Shown in pieces: positions 24,760 to 36,160 of a stretch of 64,000 nucleotides of DNA (its first letter is position 1; the number at the start of each line of letters is the position of its first letter). Source of the stretch: Ornithodoros turicata. Its lineage: Eukaryota; Arthropoda; Arachnida; Ixodida; Argasidae. The translations under genes were made by a program, and so were the position numbers. The notes below the pieces were generated by a model. It was not told the origin of the DNA, made no database searches, and saw only the letters and a list, made by a program, of their open reading frames with translations. The DNA is taken from contig NC_088201.1 in NCBI RefSeq assembly GCF_037126465.1, positions 233,326,258 to 233,390,257 of the forward strand, written 5' to 3'.

Positions 24760-25022
24760 GGTGGTGGTGTGCTAGTGAAAGGGCTCGCTGTTGTCAGCCT
24801 GATAGAGGTGGGCAACGTGACGACTAACACCCAGCGGCAATGTGCATCCTGGGCCCACTTCTAAGGAAACCGTGCCGACGTATGTCTGAAAGCGTCCGAG
24901 GAAAACCCAGGAAACACGCAGACAGCGCCGCCACCAGTAGGATTCGAACCGGACTCCCTCCCCGTCTCGAAGTGAGATGGCCTGCACGCTTACGACTGCG
25001 CCGCGGGAGCTAGTATGGTCAT
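24760..25022 (-). mobile_element. tRNA-derived SINE, (CCA)-tail type
   Basis: The minus strand has the tRNA-like head CTCCCGCGGCGCAGTCGTAA, B box GGTTCGAATCC, and a body shared with 63737-63992 (CGCTTTCAGACATA), ending in CCACCACCA. Confidence 0.85.
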
Positions 25023-25038
25023 CCAAGGACACCTAAAC

Positions 25039-25850
25039 AGGTATATCTTTTAGTTTCCGCTCACCCGCCGTCCAATAACACGCTCCGAACACGAACATAC
25101 TGGCTGCCATGACATTTCAGCGTTTTCTGCTGCCACCGCTGTATGTCGCAGGCGCCACGCTAGATGGAGGCGCTACATTCCTCTTATATGGTCGTAAACC
25201 AGTGCACACTGTGGACACGCTATTCCCCTACGTCCCTGACCTCACGAACGCTGTCCCGCGGACGCCACATGCCGTGCCGAAGAGTGCTGCCAAATTGCTC
25301 GCTATCGCACTTTTCGATGTCCAAACTTCCGCAAAGCACCGCGACGACAAAACACATCCTCCAGTCACTTACCGTGCAGGCGACCCTGTCAGGCTATGGG
25401 TTCCCCTCTGCAAGTCTGGACTCTCACCTAAATTCCTCTTCCACTACGTCGACCCTTACAAAGTCATACGCGCGCTTTAAAACGTAACGTACCTTGTCCC
25501 CACAGACCATCGTCGTCGTTCAACAGAGTCCGCCCACGCATTGCGCCTGAAACCGTATGTTGCCCGTGCTTCTTGATCGGCCGTCCTACACCTCGTGTGC
25601 TTCGCCCGAGGTGGCTCACTCGACCTCGTCATCACAATAAAGCTCGCTTTTCGAAGCAACAATGAAACAATATATCTAACTAATATATCTTTATAACAAT
25701 AGGCTAACAATATATCTTTACTTTCCACTCATCCGCCGTCCAACAACACGCTCCGAACACGAATATACCGTGCGCCATGACGTACATTTCAGTGTTTTCT
25801 GCTGCCACCACTGCTATGTCGCCGGCGCCGCGCTAGGTGGAGGCAGCGGC
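25039..25850 (+). mobile_element. Internally deleted Ty3/gypsy-like LTR element
   Basis: Direct repeats of about 130 bp (25049-25168 and 25720-25845; shared CACGCTCCGAACACGAA and GCTGCCACC) flank a fragment of the integrase C-terminal region. That fragment reads FLLYGRKPVHTVDTLFPYV, then YRAGDPVRLWVP and GLSPKFLFHYVDPYKV, the usual end of gypsy pol. The first repeat joins pol abruptly at about 25170, so most of gag-pol is gone. Frame is lost after position 25480. Confidence 0.65.
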
Positions 25851-26796
25851 GACGATCTGCTGTACTGGAGCTGCTGGTTTAGAAATAAGCGACCGTGGGA
25901 TATCTACCGTTGGAAGCAGGCGTGCCACAGCTGGATCAGTGTGGAACCATCTCTAGAATGGGATAGTGTAGTACGATGAGGATTGGAGCGTCAGACGATT
26001 GCAGCGTGGGGAGCCATTGACCCACAGCGTATTTTCAAACTATTTTCGGGAACAGATAATGAATACCGCTGACCGTAAATTAAATAAGGTGGAAAAATAT
26101 TCGCATTGCTGTTGCGGTCATTCTTAAGCCTTTCTCTGTGAACCCTGAGTTAGGAATCGCTCCTTTTTTGAACAGCTCTCTATAGAAAGCAATTCATAAA
26201 CGTACGTTTGTTAAACAAAAAATAATAAGTACACAACTCTGCCGTTGTGGTCCGAAGAAGTGGGAGGGTGCGATGGTTACTTAAGCACGCACAAAACTTA
26301 CGCGACACGAGGAATGGCAAAGTAAAGAAATAAAAATCCTACACTGAACGTGTACTGCGTAACGTGCAACATATAATGATGGTGTACGGCAACTGCAATG
26401 CCATGGGATAGCCACAGCGTCGTAATACATTCCGCCTACGAGAAGTTTTGTCCAACGGATCTCGTTCAATGTTTTTTATTTCACGGTAACCACTGTGTAA
26501 CCACGGTAAGAACCACTGGTATTGGTGACCTCTTGAAAAGCGCCATTCGGCTGCCGTCAGCAAGGGTAGGGAATGTGAGGGAAGAAAGATGTGACGCACA
26601 TCCCCCTACGGAACCGCCGACCGCCAGAGACCTCCAGCGACGAAGGAGCGAACCCTGTGAGAGAAAAGCGAATGAAAATTTACTCAAACTATGTTGCACA
26701 TACATGGAGTCATCTTCTTCCCTCATTTTGATATTGTTGTTAAACATCAAAAGGAAGAGAAAGATAGTTTGTCAGCTATCAAAATATTAGTTCGCC
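25851..26796. other. No gene recognised
   Basis: Short ORFs only; none recognisable. Confidence 0.4.
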
Positions 26797-27290
26797 GCAG
26801 ATATGATGACTGGACACAGAGAGGTCAGGTCCCCTCCTACGCCACATAATGCAATCCATCGTCCAAACTCTACTTCCGTATTGGTTGTTATGGCTGGCCG
26901 CATGACACAACGCTGCGGCACAAAGTACGTTTTGGCGGTTGATGGGCGCATAGTGGTGCTCAGGTATTCTACCGGAGTGCTATGGCGTCTCATTATCTCC
27001 AACGGCGCGCCTAGTTCACAAACTATGGTCGTGTTCAACTTCAGAGAAAGCTAGTCCGTTACCTCTCAATATATTACTCCTCCGCAGATAGGGAGGCTGG
27101 ACGCAGAGAAGCCATGCTCTGTCCTTCCACCACATAATGTAATTCATCATACTCACATTGCTTCAGTATTGGCTGCTGGTGCTGGTAATACTACGCCGCA
27201 GCAAAAAGTGCGCTCCCCTATTGATGGCGCGTTGTGACGTCCCCTTATCTCCTACGGCGTACGCAGTTGACGGACTACATTTCACAGTGA
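26797..27290 (+). repeat. Two diverged tandem units (~265 bp)
   Basis: Both start CGCAGATA...CTGGAC.CAGAGA and share CCACATAATG, GTATTGG.TG and TCTCC.ACGGCG. They are an old local duplication of unknown origin. Confidence 0.55.
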
Positions 27291-28149
27291 CCCCTTCGCA
27301 CAAGGCGTCACGAACCCTGTTTCACAGAACCCTAACCCGGAGTGCAGAGCAGCGACATTCATCCAAACCCATGGGGACCGGACTTGGCAGAAGAAAAGTT
27401 ACCACAAGGCAGCCACAATCCGTTGGTTATGGGAGGCGTTACCTTGCATCGGTTGCTTCATTCTTCTAAACTTTACTAATATTTTCGAAAGCAAGGCTAC
27501 TACCAAGCTGTTCAGCACGCAGAATTTCCTTCTCGATCGCAGAAAGGACAGAAAAAAAAAAGTTCCGGGCTCCAAGTCTCCGCATTTCTTGCTTCGACGT
27601 CTGCATTGAAGATCGTTTCCGTACGGATGCCGCCGCTCTCAGAAACTCACTAACATCAGAATTTCCAGTCCGGGTGCCCAATGAAACATGGACCTCGTGC
27701 TTTCGTCACCCACACAAAAATTCGAGGATGTCCACTAGAAAGAGGCTAGATTTCGGCGCAGCTTGCGCGAGTTGAAGAGGAAAAACGAAGCTGGTTTTCA
27801 GCTCCCTGTTTGCAAACTTTGCCGCCGCGCACAGCCAAAATATTTCGCGTGTGGCTTGGAGGCATATTATGCCTTCGTAATAGATGCAAAAGAAAGATTT
27901 GTCGACCTTCTGGTCAGAGTCCATTTAAAGTGTATCGCCAACTGTACCGGTATCTACCTAGGAAGACAATGTCGTCAGGATCACGGATCAACAATCGGAT
28001 ACCATATCAGCACCTCCCATTTTTGAACCACTGTGATTCCCCTCTCTCACTTGGACAAAGAACCAGCTATTCCCTCTCCCTCAAAGTGAAGATATTCCTT
28101 CTGGCGATCGTGGTAGAGCGAATTCAATCACATATTTCAAATCTAGCCT
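27291..28149. other. No gene confirmed
   Basis: Lies downstream of exon 2 of the minus-strand peptide gene, so later exons might be here, but none is identifiable. Confidence 0.3.
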
Positions 28150-28233
28150 TTTGTGATGGAGCGTCTCGAGACCCATCTCAGTTCTGTAAGCGCAATCACT
28201 TTCATACTGTTTGATGTGCCTCTAGGGCCTTAC

Positions 28234-28429
28234 CTTGGGCAGCAGCCCTGAGTGCACGCTTTACGGGAGCATAAGGCGAGGCTTCCACATCGGAGACAGC
28301 GCCTGCGCAGAGGGGTCGTCAGAAACTGCATTTCATCGAGCACAAAGGTCCACACGCATACTCACCCCAAGCGATCAGGACGAACAGAATAAGGATGGCA
28401 GTCTTCATGACGATTGTCTTCAGAGTCAG
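28234..28429 (-). CDS. Small secreted peptide precursor, exons 2-3 (partial)
   Basis: The first exon here (28429-28366) follows a pyrimidine-rich acceptor ending CACAG and starts translation at 28408 with MKTAILILFVLIAWG, a typical signal peptide. The donor is GTGAGT (intron phase 1). The next exon (28302-28234), after TGCGCAG, continues AVSDVEASPYAPVKRALRAAAQ and ends at donor GTAAGG, again phase 1. The Ala-rich, basic stretch containing KR resembles a pro-region, so a mature domain would lie in later exons that I could not locate. A non-coding first exon with a TATA promoter is proposed at about 34605-34655. The plus arm has a paralogue with identical exon lengths at 58728-59105. Secretion is inferred; the family is unrecognised. 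Confidence 0.6.
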
Positions 28430-28596
28430 CTGTGAGAGGTGAAAGGTGATAATATAACAGTCTTTCCAATTCGCTCTCTGTTTCCGATTATCCAATTTTC
28501 TGGGGCATCGAAAAACACTTTCTTGTGTGGAGGGCATCGTCTCTTTGAGCATTTTTTTTTAAATTTGGGTTCCGTGTTTGCGCGACTAGTGACTAT

Positions 28597-28700
28597 ATGA
28601 GCGGCCTTGTTTGTAGATACCGACACACGAAGAGACGACAGCAGGATGAAGTGAGAGGTGGGGGGAGGGGCTGTATGCGTCCTGGGCTGACTTCGGAGGG
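28597..28700 (-). mobile_element. SINE 3' fragment in duplication arm
   Basis: The minus strand contains the SINE body motif CTGAAGTCGG/CCAGGACGCA in diverged form, at the same position relative to the gene as 58425-58570. It therefore predates the duplication. Confidence 0.6.
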
Positions 28701-29167
28701 AATCCTTGGACATGACGAGGTAATAGGGGCAGAGCCAATAGACACGAAGGAGAAAGGACTAGAGTGCCTGTGTCCCTACGACACTCCTCACAACCTCAAG
28801 AAACTTGCTCCACCCTGGTCAATACACTATTAGTCTGCTGGCGTTTTTATGTTGGGCTCATTACTTTCTCGAGTGTAACGAGCACCTTGGGAAAGTGTCT
28901 TAGTTCAGCAACCTGTTTGTTATCAATATGTTATTATTGTAAGTGCAGTTCTCTAAGTGCATACGATCGATCCTAGTTTATCTCGCGATTCCCGGATATG
29001 CGGCCTCGATAACAGCGGAACATCCAAATGAACGGAACTCTTCGGGAGTCGATGCCATCCGATATCAACAAAAACTGTGTCTATTTGGGACACCATAGGA
29101 AACTACAATTATTAGCGCGGACCAGTCGAGATACGGCAGTGTTCCCAGAGTGTGGGAACTAGGGAAA

Positions 29168-29472
29168 TTTTTTTTTTTTGATTGGGTGTTAGCGCCGCGA
29201 AGGAACTGTGGCTATGAGCGACGTACAGATGTGGACAGACGGAGAGAGGATAGCAGGAAGGAGTGGGAGACAGTGGGGTTAGTATGCCCCCTGGGCCGAC
29301 TTCAGGGGAACTGTGCCGACATTCGTCTGGAAAGTCTTCGGAAAACCCAGGGAAAACCTCAGACAGCACCCAGCCGGCGGTAGGATTCAAACCCATCACC
29401 TCCCAGTCTTCAGCACGACCTTGGTTACCACCAACGAGCGGACGCCTTAGCCCACTCGGCCATGCCGCTGGT
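29168..29472 (-). mobile_element. tRNA-Leu/Ser-like SINE with 12-bp TSD
   Basis: The minus strand starts GGCATGGCCGAGTGGGCTAA (A-box-like), has GGTTTGAATCC as B box, and ends in a poly(A) tail (T-run at 29168-29179). The target duplication GAACTAGGGAAA is present at 29156-29167 and 29473-29484. The plus arm lacks it, so insertion followed the duplication. Confidence 0.9.
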
Positions 29473-31256
29473 GAACTAGGGAAACAAAAGGGGCAACCAA
29501 CTATGTCCTTATGCCCTCTTACTGTTCTGGGTTTCCAGGAAGCTCGTGGTAGCGCACTCCGAGGTACAGAGAGAGACAAGCTCAGTTTCGTGAACAGAGA
29601 AACATCAATTCGTGCTGCCGCGCGAATATTTGTTGCCCGGCTTGTTTACCCTGCCCGCGTCAGCGTCAAGCAAAATTTCAGTATAAATTTCACGTATTAT
29701 CGTTCATGCATTCAAGTTGGATAGCTTGTGGTATCGGGAAGAGCATCAAGGGGCAAGACACGATATCTTCTATGTTTGATGGGGCACGAGATAGCAGAGT
29801 TTAGGATGCTCTGGCGGTAAGAGAGTCAGCTCCTGTAAATACCCATCTATGAGGTGGACTTTCAAAAAAGATTGGTCTTCTGTTCAAGTATTGCCGTTGC
29901 CGTTCTTGCACGTCATACATCTTCAAGAGTCAACACGCGGGGTTCATAAACTTTCAATACTCGGACACTTCGTGGATGATATCTCTTTTGTTTTTTGCGT
30001 ATTCTTCAGCTTTCTTGACGATAATCATCAAAATCAAAAAGCACGTTTCATAACAAACCTCAAAATTCCTGAACTTGTCAATGGGGGAGTGCATGGGTAA
30101 GGGAGGATAGGCGAAAAAATCAGAAATCGGACTGGAAGCTGATGTTTCGTTCCAAAATTCCTTCCCGTTTGCGGGTACCCTAATTCATTCATCGGGGTAA
30201 GTGACGGCCGTTCTTGGGTATTTTCCTTTTGGAGTTCCGGAAAATTCATGTGCGGACTCGGGAACCCAAGTCCAAATAAGCAAAGCAAATTGCATGGAGT
30301 GCAATCGTGCTTTGAAATGAAATTGTTTTTCCCGCGATAGCGCGGGACCTCTCGGTGAACTCCGGGGGTCAACTGCATTGGATGGTGACGTCAATTTGTC
30401 TGGTCGAAGATTTTGAATAAAACATTGCACAACTCATAAAAATACATGCTGACTTGCTAAGAGGCTAAAACTTTGTGCATACTTAGTAAAGAAAATGATA
30501 ACGCCGGTATGGTAACAGTTTGAGTCACTTTATACCCACTCTTAGAAAAGAAAAAAGAAAAAAAAAGAAGCAGTTACACCTCTTAAGTGGTAACGGTCGT
30601 CGCGTATGTTATGCTTAAACTGTTGCAGAGTTCTACCTGCTTCCCTGTAATAGCTCTAGCCATGCCGTTTTCACTCCTACCATCTCTGGGCCGACGGACG
30701 CTCTTGGCCAACTGTTGCTTCAAGCGTCGAATGAATAATTACCTAAGAATCCTTAATTCACTTTTTAGTTATAAAAGCTACAACTTCGACCCAATGAAAA
30801 CACCTAGTCCCCTTCGGTCACCTGGTACTATTAAGGGACTTTCAGAATTAAAATCAGTTCGATATATCGCGTTGCGGAAAATTCGTGAAAGAACACCATC
30901 TTTTATATTTTGTTCATTGAGCGTCTCCAGAGAAGAGTCTCCCCTACACTCGCAGTGCGAAAGGGTGAAGGAGGTAGAGGGTGAAGGAAAGACGTGTTTC
31001 CCAAGATGCGAAATGTACAGTAAAAAGTGGTGTTCCTTCACGATTTTCTTCTTTCTTCGTCTTTCTTTTTTTGACGACCTATCACTGTATACAACATCAC
31101 GTGTCTCGTGGAACGTACTCCATTTATGTTTGGTAGTGCAGTCTGGAACGTACCTAGAACCACTGTTGGGAGGTTACTTGGAAAGGCAGTTACACTGTTG
31201 CGTAGTTGCTGAAAAGTGCTTAGAAACTATGTCTGGGAATGTAATTATAACTACTA

Positions 31257-31507
31257 CACTCTTAAAAAAGAACTTCACCACATTGCACGCTCCTGGGCAA
31301 CCATCATCGCGAGTGACATCGTTCCCTCCAATGATTTGTTGACAACGGGAGGCGTACGCCTTTTTGTGGCACTTGTGCAGAAACGTTCCCTTGTCACAAA
31401 AAGGCGTACGCCTCCCGTTTTCTGCAAATCTCCAGGCGAGAACGTTGTCATTCGAGATGATGGTTCGCTAGGAGCGTGCTATGTGGTGAAGTTCATTTTT
31501 AGGAGTG
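31257..31507. mobile_element. Palindromic foldback, family G
   Basis: A 251-bp element with ends CACTCTTA.../...AGGAGTG and arms sharing GAACTTCACCACATTGCACG with the 20182 copy. The centre holds GGCGTACGCC on both sides of the loop. Confidence 0.85.
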
Positions 31508-32023
31508 CTGAGCCACTGCGGCCTACAGCAACTTCGTATTTTTCCCTTTCCTTTCAGCGGTGTCGCGCGGCATAGCGTTCAGGCAACGGGCATGTCTGAG
31601 ACCTCGGCAGTTTTCACTCTCGCTTACTGAAGTTATCTTCCACGCCCTTTTTTTTTTTTTTCGAGAAGTTCTCATGCAGTGCAAACAACCCCAACAAGTT
31701 TTGTTTTGTTTTTATCATCCACGCATGTCACGATCATGCAATTCTAGCAAGGGTGAATGATTCCTCGTAACAAGGACGGCTATAAATTGCTCTCGTTCTC
31801 CGAAAATTGTGCTGTTTAAAGCAGAGAGTCAAACCAAAACGTTTAACGGTCCGGTTCCGGTTTAGGTTCGGCGATAAGGGTTCGGATCTGGTTCAGGTCC
31901 AGAAGGCAATTATAATGGTTCAAACCGGTTCTTTCCAAACGGTTCGGTTCCCGAACCGGTTCAGGGACGATGGGTGAGAATGAAGCACAACAGGCAGGTT
32001 AAAAGAAGCTTCCGTGTGTGTGT

Positions 32024-32601
32024 GTAAGGGTACATTTATGCTGCAGCGTCGCTGCTCGCTGCTCGCTGCAGCTTCAAGCACATCGCTGCTCGCATAACCG
32101 CTAGGGTGCGTTTACCCTGCAGATTGCTCAAGATGCTGCTCGCTTTCGCTATATCAGTCGCCTAGCAGCGTTCACTGTGGAAGGATGGAAACGAGGAAAA
32201 GTGGGAAGGAGGAAACCGACTTCATCACAACCAATCGCAGGTCGGATTTCAAGACGCCAGTCATCAATGATACCAGGAAGACAAACATGTTTACATTCCT
32301 AGGTGCAGCGAGCAGAGCGGCAAGCAGCGGCGAGGATAAGCGAGCAGCCAGGCTGCAGGGTAAATGCACCAACAGAAAGCTCTGTGTTTGACCTGTCATC
32401 GCCAGAAGTCAGGTAGTCCCCGGGCATGTTCAAACATGTTTGGCAGCATTGTTGTGGCGATGATCATGACGTGCATCTTTGGCAAGCAGCGATGCTGCAG
32501 CATGAACGCGCCCACAGAGATACATGTGTTTGTTTCGTCATCGCCAAACAGCGATGTGCCATGTGCCAGCAGCGATGCTGCAGCATAAATGTACCCTTAC
32601 A
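32024..32601. mobile_element. TIR element nested in the hAT-like element
   Basis: Ends GTAAGGGTACATTTATGCTG/CAGCATAAATGTACCCTTAC are exact complements. Sub-terminal runs of GCTGCTCGCTGCAGC are inverted at the other side. An inner pair GGGTGCGTTTACCCTGCAG/CTGCAGGGTAAATGCACC lies at 32104-32371. 578 bp, non-coding. Confidence 0.85.
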
Positions 32602-33209
32602 GTGTTTGAAGTGGGCAGGAAGGCGTCAGTGGTCGCTCAGGATTTTGAAAGAGTTTGTGCGACATGGAAAGACAAGATTAGTAGCGGTTACAAGAAGAGC
32701 ATACCCATGAATTACTGGTTTGGGTTGACTTTTCCCGCACGTAGCTGAGGTCGCGGAGTTGTTAGCGGAATCTCACCAGAAATATCTGTCAACCAAGCCT
32801 GCTACCTTGGCCTAAGTCATTTAAGTAATTGAAATTATTCGTTACCAGTCAGGATCGCGAATACACGTTAACCAAATAACGACGCTTCGTGGTATGTAGT
32901 TGGATTGGAATGGTGCGATCGTGAGCTCGGGGACTTTATGTGTAAAGGGCACGTTATTGTATCAGCACTGACCGCCGCGGTGCTCGGCGTTAGCGTGAAG
33001 TGTCTGTGGAACAAAGACAAAGCAAGTGCAAACAGAGAGTTCGACTCATTTTAGACCCACTGGCGAGTTTTAGATACTGTGTCAGTGTGGTCGTTTTTGC
33101 TTCTTTTATTTTAAATCCACAAAGGAAGCCAACTTGGCATGTTCTTTTCACTCTGCCATCATGAGTGTGGCCGGTGCTTTACTTTCTAGTACCCTAGGCA
33201 CGCGGCAAA

Positions 33210-33350
33210 CTTAATGCTTTAAACAGAATGACAGTCAATTCACCTCCCGAGCAACCATCGTCCCGAATGACTGCGTTTTTTCAACACGCCCCTGCTTTCA
33301 ACAAGCCAGGAGAGAACGACGCCACACAAGATTATAGTTGATGAGGAGGT
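33210..33350. mobile_element. Degraded family G fragment
   Basis: Contains GAGCAACCATCGTCCCGAATGA and AGAGAACGAC in the order of family G, without clear ends. Confidence 0.4.
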
Positions 33351-34604
33351 GAACTTACCGCCATTCCGTGGCTAGCGTATAAGGGGCTTATGTAAGTTCA
33401 CACGCGCACACGTTGGGAATTATGCCACAGCGTTGTATACACGAATACGTGCTAGAGCTGAGCTCAGGTAGTTTGCTTTCGCAATGCATTGCGTGCAAGA
33501 GAACAGAAGAAGAAAAATAAAAAAAACGAAGGGGAGAATATTTGAAAGACCGAAGGTCGCCCAGCCGACGACATATACGTCGGTGGGTCTGCGTATTGGT
33601 ATTTAAATACAGGACGCCTGCGATAACGGTAGAGATGATCTCGAAGACATAGCGCTGTCAAAGAAAAACTGACAGGTTTTTGTTGCAAACGGACTGATCT
33701 TGAAATGCAGCGCCAGGACAGCCTGTATATAGCTGATTCTGACTAGTATATTATTATAACATGTCCCTTAATGACTACTGCCCAAAACTGTCCCTGATGT
33801 CCTGTTGACCTTTAATTATTATATGTATTTATGTGTATGTCTTAGACGTTAGTAGTCCTGGCAGTTTTCAGTTACTATCTGTTGCTATTTCTTGACTCCA
33901 GAAGATCCAAATCATTGTTGCAGTGCACGACTTTTTCGGCAAGAAAGACGATGTCTACGAAGCTAATAAATGAAGAAAAAATACGAAAAATAGTTTTTGT
34001 GTTCATGCACAACATCCAAACTTTCGCACTTAATTCCGTGTGAACCGTTATTTGAACCGGAAACCGGTATTTTTTACCGGTTTAGTTCCAGTTCAGCTCC
34101 AAGATGGAGTCGACTCTTTCGGTTCGGTTCAGTTCCGGTTCGGCCAAAAATAACGGTTAATAACGGTTTTCGGTTCGGGTTCGGTTCGACTCTCTGGTTT
34201 AAAGTGAAACTCAAATGAACTGTACTGAAATGACACTGGCTGAACAGCGATGCAAAAGGTGAAACGCTACCAGAAAGAAATCTAATGAGAATAGAATCGA
34301 AAAAACGTTATCGCCCGTGACAAAATGCACCGAAATATCCGAGTGCTTACAAGCAGGAGCGGAGTCGAAAAACCACATTTATAACCCCAGAGGAGTGTGA
34401 TGCAATATGTGTATATCTTTTGACGGTACACTAGCACAGCGTTGAGATCCGTCAATCTCACCAAAAATTCCAGCTTTCAGGTAAGACGGGAGTTGAAGAA
34501 ACTAGATTTCCAAGAACAAGCCTTACCACAGCGCTACACAGTCGGGTTTTGCTTTCAAAAAGCAGCTTGTGTCAGGCATAGTGAAAACAGGAACATAAAC
34601 TTAC

Positions 34605-34760
34605 CGGACGTCGATGCTGAAGAATTAACATCGAACAGCATCCGTGCCGTTTATAAAGGCGTCTGTCTTGACTTCCGACCGTCGCTCGCACGACGCGCGC
34701 GTCGTCGTAATTGGCTACTCAACTTAAAATCGGAAATGACGTCATTCCGAGATTGTAATG
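34605..34760 (-). promoter_or_regulatory. Core promoter of minus-strand peptide gene
   Basis: On the minus strand: a palindromic TGACGTCA (34737-34744, CRE-like), CCAAT in AGCCAATTACG (34710-34714), TATAAA (34650-34655), then TTCTTCAGC about 30-38 nt downstream as a possible initiator. A short exon 1 would end at CGTCCG|GTAAGT (donor at 34604). The same order is conserved in the plus arm at 48555-48700, which supports function at duplication time. Confidence 0.6.
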
Positions 34761-34886
34761 AGGGTCACGACGAAGGGAGAGAATGAGATGTGAAGGAGGT
34801 TATCTCTCAAGGGTTCGGAATCCACTCTGAGGCCACATGGAGAGGAGGAGCCCCTTGCGATGACTGAACAGATGGCTAAGAGAGAG

Positions 34887-34910
34887 AAAAAGAAAGAGAG
34901 AGAGAGAGCT
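34887..34910. repeat. (GA)n-rich tract
   Basis: AGAGAGAGA-type run; the plus arm carries a CTCTCTCTCT tract at the matching place. Confidence 0.8.
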
Positions 34911-35223
34911 AGGCAACAGACGACGCACTCTTTTGTACATCTGAATGTATGGTGATCCACTATCGATAGAAGAGGGTTGCTTCAAGGAAAACGTATAACA
35001 AGTCGTCGTGGTCAGTGCGAAGAATATGTCTAAGACAACGCTAATCGTCATCTTAGAAAAATAAAAATAAACGAAAAAAGAAGACGCTCGAAAAGAAGTA
35101 TCCGCGCGGTGGGCTTCCTGAACGAATGCTGATGCATTAGGAAATTCCGGAATAAAAAATACGAATGGAAGGCTGCTTCGGAACACACTACATACGCACC
35201 AAATGAAGAGACGTCCCTTCCAC

Positions 35224-36160
35224 CCATAGATTGAGAAGTTACCCGTAAAAAAAGAAAAAAAAACTCGTTACAAGTTAAAGTACCGTGTGCAAAATGTAAC
35301 TAAGTTAATAACGAAGTTCTTCAGCCTGAAATGTAACTCGCAGTTACTGAGTTACTTAAGAAAAAGAACGAGTTACTTCCAAGTTACGTCGGACATAAAA
35401 TAGCATTACGCAGGTGCAGCGCGCGTGAGCAGTTGAGTTAGACCTTGAGTTGCCTGCTGAGGAGTGCAACACGCTTAGATCGTTTTCGTTTATGTCCAAT
35501 AATAGACCTCTCCCTGTTTGTAAACAAATGACGTCATAGTGTTTGACGGCGCCACAAATTTGGTAGAACTGAACTAGGCTCGAAGCTAGAGGTGAACAAG
35601 GTCGAGCCCCAATGCCGCGGTCTTGAGGGGATTACGATATGGTCCCTTAAAGGAAGGCGACCCTCAGTTCTGCTTTCCTTTCAATGGGAGGCAGTGAACA
35701 AGTGCCCGTTCGTGGAACCCAGCCCTCTCCTTCCGATTTGTCTCGGTTTCAGTCTGTCTACCAATGTCACGATGACGTTTCTCTGGTAGAGGTCTATTCG
35801 AACGCTTTGCATCTTACTCGCTGTGGGCGCACAATGGTTCAGCTTCATTTCAATGGCAGCGATTCTTGCTTCCTGAATACAATACTGTAATTGATTGAAT
35901 ATCTCGTTTTATGGCAAAAAATGGCATGAGCGAACCGTAGAGAAGGCAAGAAAATATGTGGACGTGAGTGAAAAGCGAGTTAAAAGAAACTTGGAACGTT
36001 ACTTAAGTTACTTTGGCGTAGTTACCCGAAGTTACGTTTGGCGAAGTTACCTGAAAGAGGAACGAGTTCCTCTGAAAGTTACCACGACGCAAAAGTACGG
36101 AGTTAAGATACAAGTTACCAAAAACGGAACTTAGTTACAGTAACGAGTTACCTCGAACGA
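35224..36160. mobile_element. hAT-like MITE, family H, copy 1
   Basis: Colinear with 52461-53454 throughout (start CATAGATTGAGAAGTTACCC, end CGAGTTACCTCGA). Terminal regions are iterated GTTAC/GTAAC motifs, and the interior holds a shared 450-bp block with no recognisable ORF. The target duplication is not visible in this copy. Confidence 0.75.

Larger units (their letters stand above)
31822..34196. mobile_element. hAT-like non-autonomous element, 2375 bp
   Basis: Terminal inverted repeats CAGAGAGTCAAACC/GGTTCGACTCTCTG sit next to a perfect 8-bp target duplication GTTTAAAG (31814-31821 and 34197-34204). Sub-terminal regions carry many GGTTCGGTTC/AACCGG motifs that could bind a transposase. 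No transposase ORF was recognised. A smaller foldback is nested at 32024-32601. Removing the element restores the alignment between the two gene arms. Confidence 0.88.
28150..34960 (-). repeat. Inverted duplication, minus arm
   Basis: Colinear blocks match the plus arm at 48340-59165: 34.96-34.2 with 48.34-48.99; 30.65-30.0 with 49.29-49.82; 29.9-29.48 with 50.43-50.80; 29.16-29.06 with 54.58-54.70; 29.05-28.8 with 58.15-58.33; 28.7-28.15 with 58.40-59.16. This arm carries private insertions: the hAT-like element 31822-34196, a G foldback and a SINE. Confidence 0.85.

Noticed and set aside
26281..26790. Overlapping ORFs on both strands
   Set aside because: No motif, no splice support, ordinary chance length.
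30587..31342. Longest ORF in the window, 251 codons on the plus strand
   Set aside because: It runs antisense through alignable intronic sequence and into a family G foldback. No domain or composition typical of protein was seen.
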